From Streptococcus sp. oral taxon 431 (lineage in GTDB: Bacteria; Bacillota; Bacilli; Lactobacillales; Streptococcaceae): a stretch of 64,000 nt of DNA. The stretch spans positions 82,108 through 146,107 of the forward strand of contig NZ_JALDUI010000003.1 of the NCBI RefSeq assembly GCF_023115445.1. Direction: 5' to 3'. How positions within the stretch are numbered: the stretch's first letter is position 1; each line of letters opens with the position of its first letter. Of the stretch, positions 22,025 through 31,976 are shown one piece after another. Both the position numbers and the translations under genes were made by a program. The notes under the pieces were generated by a model. It saw nothing but the letters and a program-made list of their open reading frames with translations. It searched no databases and had not been told where the DNA came from.

Positions 22025-22411
22025 ATGGCTTCTAAAATGCTACACACTTGTTTGCGAGTTGAAAATCTTGAAAAATCAATCGCTTTTTATCAAGATGCTT
22101 TTGGTTTTAAGGAATTGCGTCGTAGAGACTTTCCAGACTATGCTTTCACTATCGTTTATCTTGGACTTGAAGGTGATGATTATGAGTTGGAGTTGACTTA
22201 CAACTATGATCACGGACCTTATGTTGTCGGTGACGGTTTTGCTCACATCGCCTTAAGCACACCTGATCTTGAGGCTCTTCATAAAGAACATAGCGACAAA
22301 GGCTATGAAGTGACAGCACCTAATGGACTTCCAGGGACTCAACCAAACTATTACTTTATCAAAGATCCAGATGGATACAAGGTAGAAGTGATTCGTGAAA
22401 ATTCATTATAG
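22025..22411 (+). CDS. gloA: Lactoylglutathione lyase-like VOC protein
   Basis: Glyoxalase I family protein (128 aa) of the vicinal oxygen chelate fold, expected to detoxify methylglyoxal. Paired beta-alpha-beta-beta-beta modules are visible: MLHTCLRVENLEKSIAFY with the first metal His, YELELTYN with the first Glu, GFAHIALSTPDLEA with the second His, and DPDGYKVEVI with the second Glu. All four metal ligands are present. Streptococci lack abundant glutathione in many species, so the thiol cofactor is uncertain. SD AAAGGAG; own terminator follows. Confidence 0.92.
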   Translation: MASKMLHTCLRVENLEKSIAFYQDAFGFKELRRRDFPDYAFTIVYLGLEGDDYELELTYNYDHGPYVVGDGFAHIALSTPDLEALHKEHSDKGYEVTAPNGLPGTQPNYYFIKDPDGYKVEVIRENSL

Positions 22412-22418
22412 TTCCTAT

Positions 22419-22447
22419 CGAGTAGCTTGTATGCTACTCGTTTTTTT
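22419..22447 (+). terminator. Terminator after gloA
   Basis: Perfect stem CGAGTAGC / GCTACTCG, 6-nt loop, T7. Confidence 0.92.
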
Positions 22448-22488
22448 AATTTGTAGTAGAATGAAAGAAAAAGAATGGCGTCAAGGTC

Positions 22489-23157
22489 ATGAAAGTTCAT
22501 GTAAAAGATGATTTTTGGCAACTATTTCCAGATGCTCAAATCTCTGTATTGGTGGTAAAAGGTCTCAACAATACTATTGATGAGAGTGACGATCCATATT
22601 TTAAAGCTTTATTAGATGAAGGAACAAAAAAAGCCCGGACTTTTATAGCAGATGAGAATTTTACTCAGAATGAAGTGATTCAAGAATGGCGTCAGGCATT
22701 CACTAAATTCAAAACCAAAAAAGGTGCTCGTTCTTCTATTGAAGCTTTATTAAAGCGTGTGAGTCAAGGAAGAGAATTTAATCCAATAAATCCTTTGGTA
22801 GATATCTATAATAGCGTCTTACTTTCTTACGCTGTTCCTTGTGGGGAAGAGGATTTAGCTAAGATTGTTGGTGACTTCTTGGAAGAGCACGAAGGAATGA
22901 ATCCTTCTTCCACTAGGGTCTGAAAGTGATGCTTCTGCATTAGCTGATGAAATGATTTATTTTGATGACCACGGTGCGGTTTGTCGCTGTTTAAACTGGC
23001 GTGAAGCCCAAAGAACCAAAACAAAGATGCTATTTTAGTCATTGAAGCTATCAATGAAGAGCAGGCATCACGAGCTCTAGAATCAATGCTAGAATTACAT
23101 ACTAAAATTGAGAAATATTTTGGTGTTATACTCAATGAAAATCAAAGAGCAAACTAG
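22489..23157 (+). pseudogene. Decayed B3/B4 (tRNA-binding) domain protein gene
   Basis: The first frame (22489-22923, 144 codons) encodes a stand-alone B3/B4-type domain as found in PheRS beta, with LVDIYNSVLLSYAVPCGEEDL. It breaks near 22905-22920; homologous sequence resumes in another frame as SESDASALADEMIYFDDHG... CRCLNWREAQRT, then breaks again near 23015 and resumes as AILVIEAINEEQASRALESM... KIEKYFGV. Two frameshifts make it non-functional unless they are assembly errors. The last codons and the stop at 23155 come from the BOX element that begins at 23127. Function of the intact family is unknown. Confidence 0.82.
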
Positions 23158-23232
23158 GAAGCTAGCTGCAGGCTGTACTTGAGTACCGCAAGGCGACGCT
23201 GACGTGGTTTGAATTTGATTTTCGAAGAGTAT
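23127..23232 (-). repeat. BOX element, A-C form without boxB
   Basis: Minus-strand orientation. boxA is recognised from its reverse complement GCAAGGCGACGCTGACGTGG and TTCGAAGAGTAT end; boxC from ACTCAATGAAAATCAAAGAG and CAAACTAGGAAGCTAGC. No boxB module lies between them. BOX is a dispersed, probably transposase-mobilised repeat of pneumococcus and relatives. This copy overwrites the 3' end of the B3/B4 pseudogene. Confidence 0.93.
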
Positions 23233-23294
23233 TAGTGGTAAGATCAGTCATTTGACAACCACAAATCCTATCCTAGAGGTAGAATAATGAATGG

Positions 23295-23327
23295 GAATCA
23301 CGGTTAATTCAACTGTGGTTCTTTTTT
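23295..23327 (+). terminator. Terminator upstream of dnaE
   Basis: Stem GAATCACGGTT / AACTGTGGTTC with G-U pairs, 5-nt loop, T6. It probably ended the B3/B4 gene transcript before BOX insertion. Confidence 0.75.
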
Positions 23328-23346
23328 CTACAAGGGGAGAAAGAAA

Positions 23347-23376
23347 TTGTTTTTCTATTTTCTAAAATGGTATAAT
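23347..23376 (+). promoter_or_regulatory. dnaE promoter
   Basis: TTGTTT (23347-23352), 18 bp spacer and extended -10 TGgTATAAT (23371-23376). Confidence 0.65.
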
Positions 23377-23404
23377 ATAAGGAGAAAAAGGGAGGTGATA
23401 GCGA

Positions 23405-26400
23405 GTGATTGCACAACTTGATACAAAAACGGTTTATAGTTTCATGGAGAGTATGATTTCCATTCAGAAGTATGTTGACCAGGGGAAAGCATACGGCTAC
23501 TCAGCACTTGGAATCATGGATGTTGACAATCTCTATGGAGCCTATTATTTTATCAAAGAGTGCCAAAAACAGGAGATTCAGCCCTTATTAGGTCTGGAGA
23601 TGACAGTTCATCATAAGGAAGAACTGATAGATCTGCGCTTTCTAGCCCTATCAAATCGTGGTTATCGAAATCTTATGAAGCTTTCGAGTCAAAAAATGAC
23701 AGGTAAAAAGGAATGGACTGATTTTTCTCCTTACCTTGAAGATATTTGCATCATTGTTCCCTACTTTCAGGAAATAGTTAATTTGGATTTGGGACATGAC
23801 TACTATATCGGAGTTTATCCAGATACAGCTCAGTCGAATTTTTCTCGACCAATTCTCCCTCTTTATTGTGTTAATTCTTTCGAACCTGAGGATTTAGAAA
23901 CGCTTCAAATGCTCAAGGCGATTAAGGAAAATGTGACCTTGCGAGAGGTGGATGTTCAAGCGCAACAAGGCTTGTTTTTACCTGCTGACCGTTTAGAACA
24001 GATTTTTTTAGAGAAATTTCCACTCGCGCTTGAAAATCTGGCAAGATTAATCAAGGAAGCTTCCTATGAGATTGATAGTAGCCTCAAGCTTCCACGCTTC
24101 AATCCAGAGAGACCAGCTGTTGAAGAGTTGCGCGAAAGAGCTATCAAGGGCTTGGAACAGAAAGGCTTACTAGATTCAGTTTATCAGGCTCGTTTGGAAG
24201 AAGAACTATCTGTGATTCATGACATGGGATTCGATGACTATTTCTTGGTTGTCTGGGATCTCTTACGTTTTGGTCGTTCTCAGGGATATTATATGGGAAT
24301 GGGACGTGGGTCTGCAGTTGGAAGTCTAGTGGCCTATGCCTTAAATATTACTGGTATTGATCCTGTAGCTAAGAATCTTATCTTTGAGCGCTTTTTAAAT
24401 CGTGAACGCTATACCATGCCTGATATCGATATTGATATTCCTGATATCTATCGTCCTGAATTTATCCGCTATGTTCGTGACCGTTATGGTAGTATTCACG
24501 CTGCTCAGATAGTCACCTACTCGACTTTTGGTGCCAAACAGGCTATCCGAGATGTTTTTAAACGGTATGGTGTTCCCGAGTACGAGTTGACATCCATAAC
24601 TAAGAAAATTGGTTTCAAAGATACCTTGACAACAGCCTATGAAGGCAATCTAGGATTTAGACAACTGATTCAAAGTAAGATTGAGTACCAAAAGGCTTTT
24701 GAAATTGCCAAGAAAATAGAAGGAGCACCACGTCAAACCTCCATTCATGCTGCGGGTGTAGTTATCAGTGATAAAAATCTAACGGACTATATTCCTCTTA
24801 AGTATGGTGAGGATATGCTCATTACCCAGTATGATGCTCATGGTGTTGAAGGAAATGGCTTGCTCAAGATGGATTTCTTGGGCTTACGAAACCTAACCTT
24901 CGCTCAAAAAATGCAGGAGCTCTTATATGAGACTCAAGGAATTCAGCTAAGAATTGAGGATATAGACCTTGAGGATAAAGAAACTTTAGCCCTCTTTGCA
25001 GCTGGAAAGACCAAGGGGATTTTTCAGTTTGAACAACCTGGTGCTATTCGCTTATTAAAGCGCGTGAAGCCTGAAAGCTTTGAAGAAGTAGTGGCAACGA
25101 CTTCTCTTAACAGACCTGGAGCAAGCGACTATATCGATAACTTTGTTGCTAGAAAACATGGCAAAGAAAAGGTGACAGTTCTGGACCCAGTTTTGGAAGA
25201 TATTCTGGCGCCAACCTATGGAATTATGCTTTACCAAGAACAGGTTATGCAAGTGGCACAGCGTTACGCTGGTTTCAGCCTTGGGAAGGCCGACATTTTA
25301 CGTCGTGCTATGGGGAAAAAGAATGCGGGCGAGATGCACCGAATGGAGGAAAGTTTCATCCAAGGAGCACTCGAAAAAGGTCATGGAAAAGAACAGGCTC
25401 AGCAGGTTTTTGCTGTCATGGAAAAATTTGCTGGTTATGGTTTCAACCGATCACATGCTTATGCTTATGCGGCTTTAGCCTTCCAGCTTGCTTACTTTAA
25501 AACACATTACCCAGAAATCTTTTATCAAGTCATGCTCAACTATGCCAGTGGAGATTATATTCTCGATGCGCTTGAAATGGGCTTTGAACTGACACCACTA
25601 TCTATCAATACAATCCCATATCAGGATAAATTGACAGACAAGACTATTTACTTGGGACTTAAGAGTATCAAGGGGATGCCTCGAGATTTTGCCTATTGGA
25701 TTATAGAGAATCGTCCTTTTAGTAGTGTCGAAGATTTTGTCACTCGCTTGCCTAAAAATTATCAGAAGTTGAGTCTTTTAACTCCCCTAGTCGAGATTGG
25801 TTTATTCGATAGTTTTGAAAAAAATCGCCAAAAAATCTTATCCAATTTACCTACTTTGTTTATTTTTGTGGAAGAATTGGGTAGTTTATTTGCAGATAAT
25901 AGCTACAATTGGCTTGAGAGTGAGGATTTTACGCAAGTCGAAAAGTTTCGTAAGGAACAGGAGTGGCTTGGAGTCGGTATCAGTCCGCATCCCTTACTGA
26001 TTTTAGCAAAGAATCCCCTCTATCCAATTGTGAGTTTGTCTGAACTATCTGAAGGACAGACAGCTACAGTACTCGTTGAGATAGAATCCATTCGTGTCAT
26101 TCGTACTAAAAAAGGTGAAAACATGGCTTTTCTGAAAGTTAGTGATAGTAAAACGAAGCTTGAAGTCACAGTTTTTTCTGACCAGTATCGTCAATTTAAC
26201 AATCTCTTACATGAAGAAAGATTTTACTACCTTAATGGAAAAGTGCAGGCAAGAGACGGTCGCCTTCAGTTAGTATTAAATAATCTAAAAGAAGCAGTGA
26301 GTGAACGTTTTTGGATTCAGGCTGCTGATCATGAACATGATTCTGAAATTTATCATATTTTAGAACAATACAAGGGACAAATTCCTGTCATCATTCGCTA

Positions 26401-26506
26401 CGAAAATGAACAAAAAAATGTTCTGTTGCCGTGCTATTTTGTTGCAAAAGATGTTAGTTTGCAGGAATCTTTGAGTCAAATAACTATGAAAACGATTTAT
26501 CGTTAA
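23405..26506 (+). CDS. dnaE: DNA polymerase III alpha subunit DnaE (GTG start)
   Basis: C-family replicative polymerase which, in low-GC Gram-positives, extends RNA primers before handing over to PolC. 1033 aa. Palm motifs: YYMGMGRGSAVGSLVAYAL and the catalytic Asp triad D340, D342, D344 in MPDIDIDIPD. C-terminal helix-hairpin-helix region and an OB-fold (about 890-980, TVLVEIESIRVIRTKKGENM). The N-terminal PHP domain is degenerate: the usual HxH metal motif near residue 5 is replaced by LDTKT, so metal-dependent proofreading is unlikely. The start is GTG 23405 behind a strong GGGAGGTGA SD. Confidence 0.95.
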   Translation: MIAQLDTKTVYSFMESMISIQKYVDQGKAYGYSALGIMDVDNLYGAYYFIKECQKQEIQPLLGLEMTVHHKEELIDLRFLALSNRGYRNLMKLSSQKMTGKKEWTDFSPYLEDICIIVPYFQEIVNLDLGHDYYIGVYPDTAQSNFSRPILPLYCVNSFEPEDLETLQMLKAIKENVTLREVDVQAQQGLFLPADRLEQIFLEKFPLALENLARLIKEASYEIDSSLKLPRFNPERPAVEELRERAIKGLEQKGLLDSVYQARLEEELSVIHDMGFDDYFLVVWDLLRFGRSQGYYMGMGRGSAVGSLVAYALNITGIDPVAKNLIFERFLNRERYTMPDIDIDIPDIYRPEFIRYVRDRYGSIHAAQIVTYSTFGAKQAIRDVFKRYGVPEYELTSITKKIGFKDTLTTAYEGNLGFRQLIQSKIEYQKAFEIAKKIEGAPRQTSIHAAGVVISDKNLTDYIPLKYGEDMLITQYDAHGVEGNGLLKMDFLGLRNLTFAQKMQELLYETQGIQLRIEDIDLEDKETLALFAAGKTKGIFQFEQPGAIRLLKRVKPESFEEVVATTSLNRPGASDYIDNFVARKHGKEKVTVLDPVLEDILAPTYGIMLYQEQVMQVAQRYAGFSLGKADILRRAMGKKNAGEMHRMEESFIQGALEKGHGKEQAQQVFAVMEKFAGYGFNRSHAYAYAALAFQLAYFKTHYPEIFYQVMLNYASGDYILDALEMGFELTPLSINTIPYQDKLTDKTIYLGLKSIKGMPRDFAYWIIENRPFSSVEDFVTRLPKNYQKLSLLTPLVEIGLFDSFEKNRQKILSNLPTLFIFVEELGSLFADNSYNWLESEDFTQVEKFRKEQEWLGVGISPHPLLILAKNPLYPIVSLSELSEGQTATVLVEIESIRVIRTKKGENMAFLKVSDSKTKLEVTVFSDQYRQFNNLLHEERFYYLNGKVQARDGRLQLVLNNLKEAVSERFWIQAADHEHDSEIYHILEQYKGQIPVIIRYENEQKNVLLPCYFVAKDVSLQESLSQITMKTIYR

Positions 26507-26542
26507 AAATCAATGAAAATAAAAGAATTTTAACTTTAATTA

Positions 26543-26551
26543 TGGTATAAT
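26543..26551 (+). promoter_or_regulatory. pfkA promoter -10
   Basis: Extended -10 TGgTATAAT 37 nt before the pfkA start; no good -35. Confidence 0.6.
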
Positions 26552-26566
26552 CAGTTAGAATGTTAA

Positions 26567-27595
<1,029 letters not shown>

Positions 27596-27661
27596 TCAAC
27601 TTTAACTAAACTGGTAAAATGACCATAAAAGGTCAAATTATATAAAGGAGTCACAAAAATC

Positions 27662-29167
27662 ATGAACAAACGTGTAAAAATCGTTGCAACTTTGGGTCCT
27701 GCGGTAGAAATCCGTGGTGGTAAAAAATTCGGTGAAGACGGATATTGGGGTGAAAAACTTGACGTTGAAGCTTCAGCTAAAAACATTGCCCAATTGATTG
27801 AAGCAGGAGCTAACACTTTCCGTTTCAACTTCTCACACGGTGACCACCAAGAACAAGGTGACCGTATGGCAACTGTTAAACTTGCAGAAAAACTTGCAGG
27901 TAAAAAAGTTGGTTTCCTTCTTGATACTAAAGGACCAGAAATCCGTACTGAATTGTTCGAAGGTGAAGCTAAAGAGTACTCATACAAAACTGGTGAAAAA
28001 ATCCGTGTTGCAACTAAACAAGGTATCAAATCAACTCGTGAAGTGATTGCTTTGAACGTTGCTGGAGCTCTTGACATCTATGATGACGTTGAAGTTGGTC
28101 GCCAAGTATTGGTTGACGATGGTAAACTTGGTCTTCGTGTTGTAGAAAAAGACGATGCAACTCGTGAATTTGTCGTTGAAGTTGAAAACGACGGTGTTAT
28201 CGCTAAACAAAAAGGTGTAAACATCCCTAACACTAAAATTCCTTTCCCAGCTCTTGCTGAACGTGATAACGCTGATATCCGCTTCGGTCTTGAACAAGGT
28301 ATCAACTTCATCGCGATCTCATTCGTACGTACTGCAAAAGACGTTAACGAAGTTCGTGCAATCTGTGAAGAAACTGGTAACGGTCACGTTCAATTGTTCG
28401 CTAAAATCGAAAACCAACAAGGTATCGATAACTTGGATGAAATCATTGAAGCTGCTGACGGTATCATGATCGCTCGTGGTGACATGGGTATCGAAGTACC
28501 ATTTGAAATGGTTCCAGTTTACCAAAAAATGATCATCACTAAAGTGAACGCTGCTGGTAAAGTTGTTATCACTGCAACAAACATGCTTGAAACAATGACT
28601 GAAAAACCACGTGCAACTCGTTCAGAAGTATCAGACGTATTTAACGCTGTTATCGATGGAACTGATGCTACAATGCTTTCAGGTGAGTCAGCAAATGGTA
28701 AATACCCACTTGAGTCTGTTCGTACAATGGCAACTATCGATAAGAACGCTCAAACTCTTCTTAACGAATACGGACGTTTGAACTCAGATTCATTTGAACG
28801 TAACTCTAAGACAGAAGTTATGGCTTCAGCAGTTAAAGACGCTACAAACTCAATGGACATCAAATTGGTTGTAACTCTTACTAAGACTGGTCACACAGCA
28901 CGTTTGATCTCTAAATATCGTCCAAATGCTGATATCTTGGCATTGACATTTGACGAATTGACAGAACGTGGATTGATGTTGAACTGGGGTGTTATCCCAA
29001 TGTTGACAGAAGCTCCATCATCAACTGATGATATGTTCGAAATTGCTGAACGTAAAGCAGTTGAAGCAGGTCTTGTACAATCTGGTGACGATATCGTTAT
29101 CGTTGCAGGTGTGCCACTTGGTGAAGCAGTTCGTACTAACACAATGCGTATCCGCACTGTACGTTAA
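27662..29167 (+). CDS. pyk: Pyruvate kinase
   Basis: Final glycolytic step, PEP + ADP to pyruvate + ATP. 501 aa. Seen: KRVKIVATLGPAV, NFSHGDH, LLDTKGPEIRTE, the active-site IAKIENQQGIDNLDEI (here FAKIENQQGI), MIARGDMGIEVPFE, and a C-terminal allosteric domain ending GVPLGEAVRTNTMRI. SD AAAGGAG. Very high codon bias. A strong terminator follows. Confidence 0.97.
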   Translation: MNKRVKIVATLGPAVEIRGGKKFGEDGYWGEKLDVEASAKNIAQLIEAGANTFRFNFSHGDHQEQGDRMATVKLAEKLAGKKVGFLLDTKGPEIRTELFEGEAKEYSYKTGEKIRVATKQGIKSTREVIALNVAGALDIYDDVEVGRQVLVDDGKLGLRVVEKDDATREFVVEVENDGVIAKQKGVNIPNTKIPFPALAERDNADIRFGLEQGINFIAISFVRTAKDVNEVRAICEETGNGHVQLFAKIENQQGIDNLDEIIEAADGIMIARGDMGIEVPFEMVPVYQKMIITKVNAAGKVVITATNMLETMTEKPRATRSEVSDVFNAVIDGTDATMLSGESANGKYPLESVRTMATIDKNAQTLLNEYGRLNSDSFERNSKTEVMASAVKDATNSMDIKLVVTLTKTGHTARLISKYRPNADILALTFDELTERGLMLNWGVIPMLTEAPSSTDDMFEIAERKAVEAGLVQSGDDIVIVAGVPLGEAVRTNTMRIRTVR

Positions 29168-29178
29168 TCTAATATTAA

Positions 29179-29227
29179 AAAGCCTATCATATCAAGCTTT
29201 CTAGCTTGTGTGATAGGTCTTTTTTTG
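29179..29227 (+). terminator. Terminator after pyk
   Basis: Long hairpin with outer CCTATCA / TGATAGG and inner CAAGCT / AGCTTG stems, then T8. Confidence 0.92.
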
Positions 29228-29304
29228 TGACGAGGGGCAAAATATATCATTTTCCTTTCAATGCTAAGGTATATATAATCAATTGAAACAAGAATAAGAC
29301 AAAA

Positions 29305-30720
29305 GGCTCTATAATATTTGTAGTGGGTAAATCCCCTATAGATATTATGGAGCCTATTTTGTTGTAGAAAAAAAGTCCCATATGACCTATAATGAAAAGC
29401 GACAAAACAACTCATTAGAAAGATTCATATGGAACAATTACATTTTATCACAAAACTCCTTGATATTAAAGACCCAAACATCAAGATTGTAGATATCATC
29501 AATATGGATACACACAAGGAAATCATCGCCAAACTGGACTACGATGCTCTATCTTGTCCTGATTGTGGAAGTCAAATGAAAAAATATGACTTTCAAAAAC
29601 CGTCTAAGATTCCTTACCTCAAAACGACTAGTATGCCTACTAGAATCCTCCTTAGAAAGCGTCGTTTCAAGTGCTATCATTGCTCGAAAATGATGGTCGC
29701 CGAGACCTCGCTCGTCAAGAAGAATCATCAAATTCCTCGTATTATCAACCAAAAGATTGCGCAAAAGTTAATTGAAAAGACTTCTATGACCGATATTGCC
29801 CATCAGCTTTCCATTTCAACTTCAACTGTCATTCGAAAGCTCAATGATTTCCACTTTAAGCATGATTTTTCTCGTCTTCCTGAGATTATGTCCTGGGACG
29901 AGTATGCCTTCACTAAGGGAAAAATGAGTTTCATTGCACAAGATTTTGATAATCTCAACATCATCACTGTTCTTGAAGGCAGAACACAGGCTATCATCCG
30001 AAATCACTTTCTGCGCTACGAGCGAGCTGTTCGTTGTCAGGTGAAAATCATTACTATGGATATGTTTAGTCCTTACTATAACTTGGCTAAACAGCTTTTT
30101 CCATGTGCTAAAATCGTTCTAGATCGTTTTCACATTGTGCAAAACCTTAGCCGTGCTATGAGTCGTGTCCGTGTTCAAATCATGAATCAATTTGATAGAA
30201 AATCCCATGAATACAAAGCTATCAAGCGCTACTGGAAGCTCATTCAACAGGATAGTCGTAAACTGAGTGATAAACGTTTTTATCGCCCTACTTTTCGCAT
30301 GCACTTAACAAATAAGGAGATTCTAGACAAGCTTTTGAGCTATTCAGAAGACTTGAGACACCACTATAATATCTATCAGCTCTTGCTTTTTCACTTTCAG
30401 AACAAGGAGCCAGACAAATTTTTCGGACTCATTGAGGACAATCTTAAACAGGTTCATCCTCTTTTTCAGACTGTCTTTAAAACCTTTCTCAAGGACAAAG
30501 AGAAAATTGTCAACGCCCTTCAACTACTCTATTCCAACGCCAAACTGGAAGCGACCAATAATCTCATAAAACTTATCAAACGAAATGCATTTGGTTTTCG
30601 GAACTTTGACAACTTTAAGAAACGAATTTTCATCGCTCTGAATATAAAAATGGAGAGGACAACGATTGTCCTCTCCAGATGTTAGCTTTTTATTCAACCC
30701 ACTACAGTTGACAGAGAGCC
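29305..30720 (+). mobile_element. ISL3-family insertion sequence (1416 bp) with 8-bp target duplication
   Basis: Left end GGCTCTATAATATTTGTAGT and right end, reverse complemented, GGCTCTCTGTCAACTGTAGT share the tip GGCTCT and TGTAGTGGGT. The 8-bp direct repeat AGACAAAA flanks it at 29297-29304 and 30721-30728, the duplication size typical of ISL3. One intact transposase. A subterminal hairpin (CTATAATAT / ATATTATGG, 29308-29352) lies between the left end and the transposase and may block transcription entering from outside. Confidence 0.93.
29429..30685 (+). CDS. ISL3-family transposase (418 aa)
   Basis: DDE transposase. An N-terminal zinc-binding region (CPDCGSQMKKY and CYHC, about residues 43-90), a helix-turn-helix (DIAHQLSISTSTVIRKL, about 120-140), then catalytic acids in SWDEYAF, ITMDMF and LEATNN. 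Full length with no internal stops, so probably active. Closest known type from memory is IS1167/IS1193 of streptococci. Confidence 0.95.
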   Translation: MEQLHFITKLLDIKDPNIKIVDIINMDTHKEIIAKLDYDALSCPDCGSQMKKYDFQKPSKIPYLKTTSMPTRILLRKRRFKCYHCSKMMVAETSLVKKNHQIPRIINQKIAQKLIEKTSMTDIAHQLSISTSTVIRKLNDFHFKHDFSRLPEIMSWDEYAFTKGKMSFIAQDFDNLNIITVLEGRTQAIIRNHFLRYERAVRCQVKIITMDMFSPYYNLAKQLFPCAKIVLDRFHIVQNLSRAMSRVRVQIMNQFDRKSHEYKAIKRYWKLIQQDSRKLSDKRFYRPTFRMHLTNKEILDKLLSYSEDLRHHYNIYQLLLFHFQNKEPDKFFGLIEDNLKQVHPLFQTVFKTFLKDKEKIVNALQLLYSNAKLEATNNLIKLIKRNAFGFRNFDNFKKRIFIALNIKMERTTIVLSRC

Positions 30721-31540
30721 AGACAAAAGAGCCTCGAAAAAAGTATTACAACTTGGTAATACCTTTTTGAGGTGCTTTTTGATATGAGCCCATGTTTTCT
30801 CAATAGGATTGTACTCAGGTGAGTAGGGAGGAAGTGGTAAAAGTTTATGCCCAAATTCTTCACATAAGAGCTCTAGCTTACCCATTCTATGGAATCTTGC
30901 ATTGTCCATAATAATAACTGATGGTGTGTTTAATGTTGGTAAGAGAAACTTCTGAAACCAAGCTTCAAAAAAGTCGCTCGTCATCGTCTCTTCGTAAGTC
31001 ATTGGAGCGATTAACTCACCATTTGTTAGCCCTGCAACCAAAGAAATCTTCTGATATCTTCTTCCAGATATTTTACATCTTATTAACTGACCTTTTAATG
31101 AGCGACCATATTCTCGATAAAAATAAGTCTCGAATCCTGTTTCATCAATATAAACAGATGCTAAGTGCTTTAAACTATTAAAATTCTTAAAAAATAAAGC
31201 TACTTTTTCTGGGTCTTGTTCATAGTAGGTGTGATTCTTTTTTTTCGAGTGTACCCCATAGCTTTGAGAGCATAGTAGATAGTAGTTGGATGACAGCCAA
31301 ATTCAGAAGCTATTTCAGTCAAATAAGCGTCTGGATTGTCAGTAAGATAGTTTTTAAGTCTATCTCTATCAACCTTTCTTGGTTTTGTTCCTTTTACTTG
31401 ATGGTTTAGCTCTCCTGTTTTTTAACCAGCCATAAATGGTATTACGTGAGATTTGGAAAATGTGTGATGCTTCTGTTATACTACCTGTTCGCTCACAATA
31501 AGCGAGAACTTTTTTACGAAAATGCCATAAGAAGATTATA
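30694..31540 (-). pseudogene. IS630-family transposase, frameshifted and interrupted
   Basis: Read on the minus strand. Near 31533 it starts with an ATG but a short deletion throws the frame at once (stop after four codons); the helix-turn-helix sequence ERTGSITEASHIFQISRNTIYGWL can still be read in another frame. Further short deletions and an extra T in a T-run (around 31190) break it again. The last 115 codons (31041-30694) are open and contain VIIMDNARFHR and YSPEYNPIEKTW of the DDE domain. The ISL3 insertion replaced the C-terminal residues; the missing end (about SYSCFN and a stop) is seen at 29283-29304. Confidence 0.87.
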
Positions 31541-31576
31541 CCACATTATGTACTATTTTGGGTTCAATTGACTATA

Positions 31577-31762
31577 ATACAGTTTGCCCTGTAACTTTTG
31601 CTGTAATTAGAGATTTCATTGGTTATCTTAGTATCTTTTTGTCTAAATCTAGCTAGGATTTTTTGGATAATAAGTCTATAAGTGTTTGATTGTTGCTTGA
31701 GCTTATTGCTATTTGGACAGAAAGGATTGCTAAAAGATAGGAGTTAATAGTGTTTAGGAAAA
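31577..31762. other. Intergenic stretch with no gene seen
   Basis: About 185 bp of AT-rich sequence between the IS630 end and the small-RNA terminator. No ORF with an SD, no promoter pair and no repeat noticed. It could be the remnant of a gene once lying downstream of the small RNA. Confidence 0.5.
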
Positions 31763-31905
31763 TAAAAAAAGCTCTCTGGAAAAAACAGAAAGCTTGAGAG
31801 GCATCTCCATGTGAGAAATCGGTTCACACAATTTCTCAAGGTCCGCTCCTGCGTTATGACCTCCTTTGCTCAATAGTAGCTCTCGCTACATATCGACTCA
31901 TCGCA
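31763..31905 (-). ncRNA. Candidate small structured RNA, about 140 nt
   Basis: Defined by a consensus promoter and an intrinsic terminator on the minus strand. Within it several hairpins are visible: GTAGC-GAGA-GCTAC with a GNRA-type loop (31876-31889), AGGTC...GACCT, a perfect 8-bp TGAGAAAT / ATTTCTCA hairpin, and the terminator. There is no plausible ORF, and the next minus-strand sequence downstream is only IS630 debris. I checked by eye for SRP (no GGAAGGAAGCAGC-like tetraloop motif), T-box (no GGGTGGNACCGCG) and common riboswitch signatures and found none. Either a trans-acting sRNA or an orphan attenuator. Confidence 0.65.
31769..31795 (-). terminator. Terminator of candidate small RNA
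   Basis: On the minus strand: AAGCTTTCTG, loop, CCAGAGAGCTT, then T7. Confidence 0.85.
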
Positions 31906-31911
31906 TTGTCT

Positions 31912-31940
31912 ATTCTACTATAAGATCCATAAAATGTCAA
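31912..31940 (-). promoter_or_regulatory. Promoter of candidate small RNA
   Basis: Minus strand TTGACA (31940-31935), exactly 17 bp spacer, TAGAAT (31917-31912). The -35 lies directly next to the tRNA-Thr terminator. Confidence 0.8.
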
Positions 31941-31941
31941 T

Positions 31942-31967
31942 AAAAAAAGTTCCTATACCAAGGAACT
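31942..31967 (-). terminator. Terminator of tRNA-Thr transcript
   Basis: Minus strand stem AGTTCCT / AGGAACT with a 6-nt loop, then T7. Confidence 0.88.
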
Positions 31968-31976
31968 GTTAAACAA

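Larger units (their letters stand above)
29274..31576 (-). mobile_element. Decayed IS630-family element, interrupted by ISL3 element
   Basis: Outer ends are related inverted repeats: TATAATCAATTGAAAC at the left (29274) and, in reverse complement, TATAGTCAATTGAACC at the right (ends 31576). Each lies next to TA, as expected for IS630/Tc1-type targets. The transposase reads on the minus strand. The ISL3-family insertion at 29305-30720 separates the last codons (29283-29304) from the rest. Confidence 0.82.

Noticed and set aside
30921..31181. 86-codon plus-strand ORF over the IS630 transposase
   Set aside because: It is antisense to the conserved DDE domain, with no SD.
31763..31905. Signal recognition particle RNA or T-box at the small-RNA locus
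   Set aside because: The GGAAG-containing SRP tip and the T-box GGGTGGNACCGCG sequence are both absent.
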